From a virus: 28,863 nucleotides of DNA. Made by a program: the position numbers and the translations under genes. A model generated the notes under the pieces. The model worked only from the letters and a program-made list of their open reading frames with translations, ran no database searches and was not told where the DNA came from. The stretch covers positions 1 to 28,863 of the IMG/VR virus record IMGVR_UViG_3300032282_004885; one strand, written 5' to 3'. Positions 1 to 5,208 of the stretch are shown one piece after another (within the stretch, counting starts at the first letter, position 1; every line of letters begins with the position of its first letter).

Positions 1-51
1 ACCTATTTTTCGTCTCCCTTTACGCGGGCGATTTTTACGTTCCCATGGCAT
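1..51 (-). CDS. Start of a small basic protein, cut by the window edge
   Basis: Only the first 17 codons are inside the window: M-P-W-E-R-K-N-R-P-R-K-G-R-R-K-I-G. Nine of the 17 residues are Lys or Arg, so a nucleic-acid-binding protein is possible, but nothing more can be said. A purine-rich Shine-Dalgarno stretch (AGGTAGGG) lies 6 nt before the ATG, which is the main reason to call the gene. It follows the 62-aa gene by 18 nt with no terminator between them, so the two are probably cotranscribed. Another ATG 6 nt upstream, in another frame, runs only six codons before a stop. Low to moderate confidence because the rest of the gene is not visible. Confidence 0.5.
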   Translation of the reverse strand, partial: MPWERKNRPRKGRRKIG

Positions 52-69
52 ACATTACCCTACCTTTCT

Positions 70-258
70 TTATTTTTTATTGTTAAACGCTAATTCAACT
101 ACAAAATGTGTTCCACCGATTGCGTCAAAAGAAATAATATTCTTATCTTTTAGATTAATACCCTTTTTAGCACACCACATCGTCAATGCTTCAAATACTT
201 CACTACCATTGAATGTATAAAGACCATCACTTGTTTCTTTATTAAATTTACATTCCAT
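70..258 (-). CDS. Small hypothetical protein, 62 aa
   Basis: A 62-aa protein of unknown function, without a recognisable domain, signal peptide or membrane segment. The start ATG is preceded by GAGGA with only about 3-4 nt of spacing, and it begins 6 nt after the stop of the deaminase gene. The two genes therefore look translationally coupled and share the sigma70-type promoter upstream of the deaminase. The sequence is mixed alpha/beta in character (for example F-D-A-I-G-G-T-H-F-V-V-E-L-A-F near the C-terminus). It is a likely early gene by context. Function unknown. Confidence 0.6.
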   Translation of the reverse strand: MECKFNKETSDGLYTFNGSEVFEALTMWCAKKGINLKDKNIISFDAIGGTHFVVELAFNNKK

Positions 259-264
259 AAATCC

Positions 265-760
265 TCATGCTGCAATAAATTCTTGAACAATAAACTTACC
301 GTGGTGTGCATCTCCAAAACGCTCAAGAAAATAATTCGTAATCTTGCTCGGCTGACCAATAAGTTGCATCATATCACGGTTCTTAAGAATGTTCATTTCA
401 CCATCGTCATCAACATATACAACTCGGGAAACTCCCGCGTTCTTCAAGGCGTGTTGACAAAGCGGACAAGGCTTTCCGTTCTTGTTTTCACGAGCCTTCG
501 GGCACGTAGTGTTATTAAAGCGATAAAGATAAATTTTGCAACCATCTGCTTTATCTCCCATCTTGCTCAACAAATCAATTTCTGCGTGCATAGAACACTT
601 GAAAACACTCTTATTACGCGAATAACGACGCTTATTGACACCAAAACTAACAATCTTGCCACCCTTCACAGCAAAGGCGACAATCTGATGCTGAAGACTA
701 TCATCACGAAACTGTGATGCAATATCTTCAGCGAGGTACTACAAAATCAAGATACTTCAT
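265..760 (-). CDS. Cytidine/deoxycytidylate deaminase-like protein with a frame break near the N-terminus
   Basis: The body, readable from a GTG at 669, has the zinc-dependent deaminase signature: H-A-E (residues 28-30 of that frame; His ligand and catalytic Glu) and P-C-P-L-C (Cys68, Cys71, the other zinc ligands). Such enzymes deaminate cytidine, dCMP or related substrates; a T4-type phage would use dCMP deaminase to make dUMP for dTTP. The substrate here is not proven. The only good ribosome-binding site (AGGAG, 9 nt spacing) serves an ATG at 760, but that frame reads MKYLDFVVPR and stops at TGA 730-728. The deaminase frame (+1 relative to it) is open from just after a TAG at 741-739 and encodes plausible N-terminal sequence (LAEDIASQFRDDSLQHQIVA). 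One base gained or lost, a sequence error or a +1 recoding event between 741 and 728 would explain this. A sigma70-type promoter lies just upstream. Confidence 0.75.
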
Positions 761-789
761 GGTATCAGGCTCCTATGTTGGTTGCCCTG

Positions 790-818
790 ATTGTAGCAGC
801 GGATCGCTGCGGTGTCAA
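790..818 (-). promoter_or_regulatory. Sigma70-type promoter of the deaminase gene, with an inverted repeat in the spacer
   Basis: On the minus strand TTGACA (818-813) and TACAAT (795-790) are separated by exactly 17 nt, and the -10 is preceded by TGC (extended -10). The spacer contains a perfect inverted repeat GCAGCG-ATC-CGCTGC (810-796), well placed to be an operator between the two promoter elements. The expected transcription start is near 783, about 23 nt before the ATG at 760. The promoter lies just downstream of the terminator of the 116-aa gene. Confidence 0.8.
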
Positions 819-846
819 GCGGCGGGCACAGGCTCCTATAAAGAAG

Positions 847-868
847 AAACCCGCATTTCTGCGGGTTT
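847..868 (-). terminator. Terminator after the 116-aa gene
   Basis: Nine-base stem AAACCCGCA / TGCGGGTTT with a GAAA loop on the minus strand, followed by CTTCTTTAT. It begins 7 nt after the stop codon of the 116-aa gene. On the plus strand the hairpin is followed by a longer T run, so it may work in both directions. It is almost identical to the hairpins at 1276-1295 and 1718-1739. Confidence 0.75.
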
Positions 869-874
869 TTTGTT

Positions 875-1225
875 TTAGCGTCTTCTTGCTGGTTTTGCTT
901 GCATCATACTTGATACTTTTGACAAAATTTGAGGATCTTCAACAGGTTTTGGCTTTTCTGTACGACCACTAGTATCTAAATATTTTACATACTTTTCATC
1001 GCCATGAAATAATGAAAAATTATTTCCCAATTTTTTATATATATACATTTTTCCATCTATTTTTAAAACTTGAGCGCCAGTATAACCAGCCACTCTTTTA
1101 AGATCTTTTTCTAATTTTTGTTCGTCAGATGAAACCGATACACTTATATCTGCTTCATCTACTGACATTAACTCTTCTAGTTCTTCTTTGATTATTTGTT
1201 TTAATTTATCACGTGATAGTTTCAT
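875..1225 (-). CDS. Small protein with IIKEEL N-terminal module, 116 aa
   Basis: Function unknown. The first 19 residues, MKLSRDKLKQIIKEELEEL, form a predicted amphipathic helix almost identical to the N-terminus of the neighbouring 120-aa protein, while the rest of the two proteins is unrelated. The middle (about residues 30-65) is soluble alpha/beta; the C-terminus ends A-K-P-A-R-R-R and is basic. The start is supported by GGGAG 10 nt upstream. The gene is a single transcription unit: a terminator lies on each side and the ACTATTTA candidate late-promoter motif lies 26 nt upstream. The likely late expression and the shared helix make a capsid-targeted or virion-associated protein possible; this is inference. 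No enzyme motif is visible. Confidence 0.7.
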   Translation of the reverse strand: MKLSRDKLKQIIKEELEELMSVDEADISVSVSSDEQKLEKDLKRVAGYTGAQVLKIDGKMYIYKKLGNNFSLFHGDEKYVKYLDTSGRTEKPKPVEDPQILSKVSSMMQAKPARRR

Positions 1226-1251
1226 TTATACAAATCTCCCAGTACAAACAC

Positions 1252-1259
1252 TAAATAGT
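1252..1259 (-). promoter_or_regulatory. Candidate late promoter motif ACTATTTA (116-aa gene)
   Basis: ACTATTTA on the coding strand, 26 nt before the ATG and just downstream of the terminator hairpin at 1276-1295. It is one of six exact copies found upstream of structural genes or of the two IIKEEL genes. No -35 element is seen, as expected for T4-type late promoters. Confidence 0.5.
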
Positions 1260-1275
1260 TACTTTATAAAGAAGA

Positions 1276-1295
1276 AACCCGCATTTCTGCGGGTT
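1276..1295 (-). terminator. Terminator after the 120-aa gene
   Basis: Eight-base stem AACCCGCA / TGCGGGTT with a GAAA loop on the minus strand, followed by TCTTCTTTAT. It lies 14 nt after the stop of the 120-aa gene and is nearly identical to the hairpins at 847-868 and 1718-1739. Confidence 0.75.
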
Positions 1296-1309
1296 CTTAG
1301 ATATATTAT

Positions 1310-1672
1310 TTATTTTTTCATTAATCGATTAAGTTTGTTTGCTTTGATTTTACCAAAAGCTTGAAGCATTGCAGCCTTTTTAATTATATCTGTTCCCATT
1401 TTAGAATTATTCCACAATTCTTGTTCATCTTTTTTATCCATATATTCATCGTATAATCTTTGGGATTCTGCATCAATTTGTTTTTGTTGTTCAGTTTTTT
1501 CGGATTTTTGTCCTACTGGTACTTGCGATTGTGCAGTATCTGGTCCAGTTGGAACAGCGGAGCCTGGAATCGGTTTTTCATCTCGTCCACTCGTTGGTAA
1601 GGAGATGTCCCGATAAACTTCTTCCAACTCTTCTTTTATTATCTGTCTTAATCTATCGCGTGTTAGTTTCAT
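1310..1672 (-). CDS. Small protein with IIKEEL N-terminal module, 120 aa
   Basis: Function unknown. The start is set at the ATG at 1672, not at an upstream in-frame start at 1711, because AGGAG lies 7 nt before 1672 and the protein then begins MKLTRDRLRQIIKEELEEV, matching the start of the 116-aa protein. The two 57-nt starts are similar in DNA, with mostly silent or Lys/Arg differences, so this module is homologous and under selection. The middle is Pro/Gly/Gln-rich and probably disordered (residues 20-60); the C-terminal half is helical, charged and ends in basic residues (N-R-L-M-K-K). It is flanked by terminators and preceded by the ACTATTTA motif, so it is a stand-alone, probably late gene. 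A capsid cargo role is inference. Confidence 0.7.
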   Translation of the reverse strand: MKLTRDRLRQIIKEELEEVYRDISLPTSGRDEKPIPGSAVPTGPDTAQSQVPVGQKSEKTEQQKQIDAESQRLYDEYMDKKDEQELWNNSKMGTDIIKKAAMLQAFGKIKANKLNRLMKK

Positions 1673-1695
1673 ATCATATCTCCTATTACAAAGAC

Positions 1696-1703
1696 TAAAT
1701 AGT
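1696..1703 (-). promoter_or_regulatory. Candidate late promoter motif ACTATTTA (120-aa gene)
   Basis: ACTATTTA on the coding strand, 23 nt before the ATG at 1672 and directly downstream of the uvsX terminator. The flanks (AACTATTTAGT.TTTGTA) closely match the copy at 1252-1259, so the whole promoter region of the two small genes is repeated. Confidence 0.5.
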
Positions 1704-1717
1704 TTACTCAACAGAAG

Positions 1718-1739
1718 AAACCCGCATTTCTGCGGGTTT
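1718..1739 (-). terminator. Terminator after uvsX
   Basis: Nine-base stem AAACCCGCA / TGCGGGTTT with a GAAA loop on the minus strand, followed by CTTCTGTTG. It begins 5 nt after the uvsX stop codon. It is the third near-identical copy in 0.9 kb. Confidence 0.75.
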
Positions 1740-1744
1740 TTTAA

Positions 1745-2905
1745 TCAATGCTGAACGTCTTCGCCTTTTCCATCATTCAAAAAGTCTTTTGCATCTCCCA
1801 ATTTCTTATCAAACTTCTGAATAACTTCATAATCAAAGATTTCCATAACACGATCCCGAAATTTTTGATTTGTTTTCATTAGTTCTACGAAACCTTCTTC
1901 TAAACCTTGCCATTTTTCTACCGTACCATCAGCATATGTTAGTTTATTCCAAGTTCCTGTTTCAAGGTGTTCAGTTTTGCCCTTAATAGCTTCAAGAATG
2001 CTTTCTTCATTCATAACACCAACGGTATCGCCCCATAGAATCTTAAATTCTGCAACACGATTCTGTGTTCCAAAACGTGATTTCTCAATACGGGCTTTTA
2101 CATATGAACCAATTTGATAGCCTTTTGCATCGTATACCATACTATCTTTTGCAAATGATTTTGTGAGCCAAATACGAACACTTGTAAAGAAATCTGGCGA
2201 GCTTCCACCAGGTGTATTATATTTCTGACTATCAGTTAGATATTTGCCGCCTTGTGGTGCTTCACTAGTAGCTTTGATATTAACCTTCAACTGATTAAGG
2301 ATTATCAAAGTACATTCACGCTGCGCAAGTGGTGTTGTAATTTTCTGAAATGCTTTTGCTAATAGCGCAGCTTTTACACCAATACGTTCGTTTGGATTAA
2401 ATGTTCCTTCAATATCAACTTTTGTTGGTGTTGCAGCTAAACTATCAATAATGAAAAGAAATTTATCTTCACTTGCCGCCATAAGTGTTTCCATGGTTTC
2501 AAAAACACTTTCAAGATCAGGCGGCTGAACATAAATCAAATTATCTAAATCACATCCTGCTTTTTCAAGGAATTCACTATTTAATGCACTCTCTGCATCA
2601 AAATAAACAGCAGTAATACCTTGCTTTTGCGCATTTCCTGCAATTTGTGCAGCAAGAAAGCTTTTACCTGTTGCCTGAACACCGGCAATCTCAATAATTT
2701 TTCCTACCGGAATACCTGCCATTTTACCTTTAGCAACAATTCCATCAAGCCAAGTTGAACCTGTGGAAATCCATTCTTTTACATCTGTTGGATTTTCTTC
2801 ACGAAGATCAAAAACAGCGCCTTTTAATTTACTATTAAGTACCTTTCTTAATTCACTAACATCTACTTTACCGGCTTTTACTTCTTTTAATTTTGCCATA
2901 CTCAT
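1745..2905 (-). CDS. uvsX: UvsX-type recombinase (RecA family), 386 aa
   Basis: A RecA-family ATPase that forms filaments on single-stranded DNA and catalyses strand exchange in phage recombination, recombination-dependent replication and repair; it works with the gp32-type protein encoded just upstream. Walker A is G-V-Q-A-T-G-K-S (residues 75-82), the catalytic Glu is E105 in Y-F-D-A-E-S, and Walker B is F-L-F-I-I-D (149-154). The DNA-binding L2-type stretch follows I-I-L-N-Q-L-K (201-207). The length is close to T4 UvsX (about 390 aa). The start at 2905 has AGGAG with suitable spacing. A sigma70-type promoter overlaps the upstream terminator, and a terminator follows the stop. An adjacent gp32-uvsX pair in one direction makes functional sense. 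Confidence 0.95.
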   Translation of the reverse strand: MSMAKLKEVKAGKVDVSELRKVLNSKLKGAVFDLREENPTDVKEWISTGSTWLDGIVAKGKMAGIPVGKIIEIAGVQATGKSFLAAQIAGNAQKQGITAVYFDAESALNSEFLEKAGCDLDNLIYVQPPDLESVFETMETLMAASEDKFLFIIDSLAATPTKVDIEGTFNPNERIGVKAALLAKAFQKITTPLAQRECTLIILNQLKVNIKATSEAPQGGKYLTDSQKYNTPGGSSPDFFTSVRIWLTKSFAKDSMVYDAKGYQIGSYVKARIEKSRFGTQNRVAEFKILWGDTVGVMNEESILEAIKGKTEHLETGTWNKLTYADGTVEKWQGLEEGFVELMKTNQKFRDRVMEIFDYEVIQKFDKKLGDAKDFLNDGKGEDVQH

Positions 2906-2943
2906 CTTTTTCTCCTAAAGTATCTATTTGGGAAAATAGAAAA

Positions 2944-2973
2944 CGACCAAAGAGATTTTACCCTCTTTGGTCG
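2944..2973 (-). terminator. Terminator after gp32 gene, overlapping the uvsX promoter
   Basis: Perfect 11-bp stem CGACCAAAGAG / CTCTTTGGTCG (2973-2963 and 2954-2944 on the minus strand) with an 8-nt loop, followed by TTTTCTATTTT. It lies 23 nt after the stop of the gp32 gene. Its 5' arm is part of the spacer and its loop holds the -10 of the uvsX promoter. Confidence 0.85.
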
Positions 2974-2983
2974 CCTTTGTCAA
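2955..2983 (-). promoter_or_regulatory. Sigma70-type promoter of uvsX inside the gp32 terminator
   Basis: Minus strand TTGACA (2983-2978), 17-nt spacer, TAAAAT (2960-2955). The expected start near 2948 falls in the 3' arm of the terminator hairpin, about 40 nt before the uvsX ATG. Upstream transcripts would end where new ones begin. Confidence 0.7.
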
Positions 2984-2996
2984 CACCTATTGTGTA

Positions 2997-3734
2997 TCAG
3001 AGATCAAGTTCTCGGATTGCAGCGTCTACAGCATTATCAACGCCACCACCCTTCTCAACTCCAACACTTGTTTCATCTGGTTCAGCAAGATGTTTATCAA
3101 GTGCTGTCTGAACTTCAGCTGTACTCATTCGTGTAAAGATTGTTGAAAGATCTGGAACACTCTCAAGCAAATCCTTACATTCTTGACTACCAAGTCCCTT
3201 ACACATGGCAGTTGACTTTGGTTTTGGCTTTACTGACATAGTCGAATAACGAGCGCCATTCTTCTTACCCTTATCAACCTTTAGATCAAATCCATTTTCT
3301 GGATCTGTAATATCACCAAAGTCTGGATCAAGAACAGTCTTGAGGAGTTCCTCATAGACGGTCTTTGAATAAGACCAAACCTTTACTCCATCCTTTTCAC
3401 TTCCGCGTACAAGAATTGGCGAAAGGAAACGCTGACGGACGAAAAGATCCTTTGCAGCTGCTACACTATCAGGTTCACCTGACTTGAATAGTTTAGTAGC
3501 AAATTCGCAAATCGGACAATCTTCTCCGAAATTACGCTTTGGACACATTACACTCTGGTTTCCGACATTATAATGGAACCAGAATTCCTTGAACGGATCA
3601 CCATCCGGGGTTGGAAGCACACGGACTTCGTGAACACCGTCTTCTGGTTTCCAGAAGGCTGACTCGGAACTTGATTTACCCTTATTATTGAGCTTTTCAA
3701 GTTTTTTCTGCATAGCGCGAATATCAATACCCAT
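2997..3734 (-). CDS. 32: gp32-type single-stranded DNA-binding protein, 245 aa
   Basis: Binds and protects single-stranded DNA during replication and recombination and loads onto the same substrates as UvsX. The T4 gp32 zinc-binding pattern is visible: His54, Cys64, Cys73, Cys76 (H-x9-C-x8-C-x2-C, within H-Y-N-V-G and C-P-K-R-N-F-G-E-D-C-P-I-C). The N-terminus is basic (K-K-L-E-K-L-N-N-K-G-K), as in the cooperativity region of gp32. The C-terminus is acidic (D-N-A-V-D-A-A-I-R-E-L-D-L), as in the protein-interaction tail. It is shorter than T4 gp32 (301 aa). The start has AAGGAG 9 nt upstream. It has its own sigma70-type promoter and a strong terminator. Confidence 0.92.
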   Translation of the reverse strand: MGIDIRAMQKKLEKLNNKGKSSSESAFWKPEDGVHEVRVLPTPDGDPFKEFWFHYNVGNQSVMCPKRNFGEDCPICEFATKLFKSGEPDSVAAAKDLFVRQRFLSPILVRGSEKDGVKVWSYSKTVYEELLKTVLDPDFGDITDPENGFDLKVDKGKKNGARYSTMSVKPKPKSTAMCKGLGSQECKDLLESVPDLSTIFTRMSTAEVQTALDKHLAEPDETSVGVEKGGGVDNAVDAAIRELDL

Positions 3735-3804
3735 AATTACTTACTCCTTGTGGCACGTCAACTTACTGTTGCGTAGACCGTTAATGTTGGCTCTAACAAA
3801 ACCA

Positions 3805-3833
3805 ATCATACCACCGACATTCTTAACAATCAA
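3805..3833 (-). promoter_or_regulatory. Sigma70-type promoter of the gp32 gene
   Basis: Minus strand TTGATT (3833-3828), 17-nt spacer, TATGAT (3810-3805). The predicted start is near 3798, giving a leader of about 64 nt before the ATG at 3734. Confidence 0.7.
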
Positions 3834-3882
3834 GAGACAAGTCGGCTTACCTATACTTATCATGCTCTCATAAAAAAGTAAA

Positions 3883-3902
3883 GGGCCGCAATAAAGCGGC
3901 CC
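3883..3902 (-). terminator. Terminator after the 122-aa gene
   Basis: Seven-base GC stem GGGCCGC / GCGGCCC with a six-nt loop, followed on the minus strand by TTTACTTTTTT. It lies 21 nt after the stop of the 122-aa gene and upstream of the gp32 promoter. Confidence 0.85.
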
Positions 3903-3923
3903 AATACATAGTATTTCTACTTA

Positions 3924-4292
3924 TCAGCGGCGTGAACGACGCTTTGCACGAACAACTTTAGAGATTGTTGAAGTTGTACGACGTGAACGTGACTGACGTG
4001 GTGGTTTAGCATTTGTACGCTCACGAACTGTTACTGAACAGTTTACAGGAACTACTGTACGACTATCCTCAGTAGCAAACACCTGACCGGTTGATACATT
4101 TGAGAACAAATATGAATCGACTTCGTCAAGTGTTCCATCTTCTACAGAACGATTACTTACAGTGAGCAACTGATAAACTGTTCCCGGAGCAGAACGGGGA
4201 AAACGGAAAGTCTCTCCAGCGCGTAGATGTGAAAGGGTTACGCGACCGGCATTACCAACTTTTCCACGACGATTAACTGATACTTTTGACAT
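3924..4292 (-). CDS. Small basic hypothetical protein, 122 aa
   Basis: Function unknown. The first 85 residues look like a small beta-rich domain (L-R-A-G-E-T-F-R-F-P, V-Y-Q-L-L-T-V, S-Y-L-F-S-N-V). The last 35 residues are strongly basic and disordered (K-P-P-R-Q-S-R-S-R-R, then R-A-K-R-R-S-R-R), suggesting nucleic-acid binding. The start is supported by AAGGA 5-6 nt upstream. It has its own strong sigma70-type promoter and a terminator, and base composition is more GC-rich than the neighbouring polymerase gene. A short hairpin (CAACC / GGTTG, 4318-4331) lies in the predicted leader. Placed between replication genes, it is probably an early DNA- or RNA-binding protein; this is inference. Confidence 0.75.
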   Translation of the reverse strand: MSKVSVNRRGKVGNAGRVTLSHLRAGETFRFPRSAPGTVYQLLTVSNRSVEDGTLDEVDSYLFSNVSTGQVFATEDSRTVVPVNCSVTVRERTNAKPPRQSRSRRTTSTISKVVRAKRRSRR

Positions 4293-4349
4293 ATTTTTCC
4301 TTTTGTTAGAACACCTGCAACCAGCGGGTTGTTCGGTGATGATGCGGCA

Positions 4350-4378
4350 ATCATAGCACCGATCAGATCACTTGTCAA
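4350..4378 (-). promoter_or_regulatory. Sigma70-type promoter of the 122-aa gene
   Basis: Minus strand TTGACA (4378-4373), 17-nt spacer, TATGAT (4355-4350) preceded by TGC (extended -10). The -35 is the centre of an inverted repeat CACTTG-A-CAAGTG and also contains the stop codon of the upstream 277-aa gene. The expected start is near 4343. Confidence 0.8.
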
Positions 4379-5208
4379 GTGCTTCGCGGTGGCTGGATAA
4401 ACTTTGTTCGTCCAACACAATATACAAAATTTTGTTCGTAGTTTGTTTCATACACATTAAAAGAAATTTTTAAATTTTCTTTTTGTTTTTCTTTCACTTG
4501 ATTTTTAAGTGTTTGTAACAACTTTTTTTCTTTTTTAAGAGTATTAGAATTTATAGCAAAGTAATAAACTATTTCTTCTATATTTTCCAGATCAGAAAAC
4601 CACCTTATCTCATCTCGACCTATGTCTGATAGACCATATGTTTCAATTCTGGAAATATCACTTAGTTCTATATTGTTTGTTAGTAGAGGTTTAATATTTG
4701 AATAAACATTAATATAATGAGATGTTGATGAAACAAGTTGATTGAATTTATCATCAAAATCTAAAATACTAACATTATCAAGTATACTTTCTAATTTTAC
4801 TTTATCAAAATAAACAAACTTATTAAACAAACCTGATCTTGTATATTCTTGAAGAACACTAAAAGTAATTTTATCTTGTATTTTTTCTAAATTTCCCATT
4901 AATTCTAAATCTGATCTAACATAATAAATATTTATTTTTCGATCTTTAAAATTCTGAAGAAATTTAAGAATTATTCCGCTTATTGCTTCAGAACCGTCGA
5001 TAAACACACTTATTTCTGAATTATTATCTTTGATAAATTCATTTAATTGATGCGGATAATTCTTTTCATACTCCTCTGCGTTCTTTAATTGCGGCAAATC
5101 AAAAGAAGAATTTTCAGTATTAATTGTATAAACTGAATATTGAGGATAAGAAGAAAAACTATCAACCAATTGAGAACAAAAATCACCAATTCCAACCAAA
5201 GAAATCAT
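4375..5208 (-). CDS. Unknown protein with Rossmann/FtsZ-like N-terminus, 277 aa
   Basis: Not confidently recognised. The N-terminus M-I-S-L-V-G-I-G-D-F-C-S-Q-L-V-D has the beta-strand, G-x-G turn and helix of a Rossmann-type nucleotide fold. The order of strands that follows (Y-S-V-Y-T-I-N; S-V-F-I-D-G-S-E-A-I-S-G) resembles tubulin/FtsZ-like proteins. The diagnostic GGGTGTG loop is absent, with only D-G-S-E-A-I-S-G in its place, so GTPase activity is not supported. A C-terminal helix (about 225-250) is highly charged. The gene overlaps the DNA polymerase stop by 4 nt (ATGA) and has AGGA 7 nt before its start, so the two proteins are made together and may cooperate. There is no terminator after it; the 122-aa gene promoter begins in its stop codon. 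Confidence 0.75.
   Translation of the reverse strand: MISLVGIGDFCSQLVDSFSSYPQYSVYTINTENSSFDLPQLKNAEEYEKNYPHQLNEFIKDNNSEISVFIDGSEAISGIILKFLQNFKDRKINIYYVRSDLELMGNLEKIQDKITFSVLQEYTRSGLFNKFVYFDKVKLESILDNVSILDFDDKFNQLVSSTSHYINVYSNIKPLLTNNIELSDISRIETYGLSDIGRDEIRWFSDLENIEEIVYYFAINSNTLKKEKKLLQTLKNQVKEKQKENLKISFNVYETNYEQNFVYCVGRTKFIQPPRST

Noticed and set aside
283-717. Plus-strand 144-codon frame opposite the deaminase
   Set aside because: The minus frame has the HAE and PCxxC deaminase motifs; the plus frame has none and lacks a ribosome-binding site.
3741-3863. 40-codon minus-strand frame in the leader region before gp32 (starts MISIGKPTCLLIV)
   Set aside because: No Shine-Dalgarno, and the sigma70 promoter of the gp32 gene lies inside it, so most transcripts would not contain its start. 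A chance frame is the simpler view, though its stop overlaps the gp32 ribosome-binding site.
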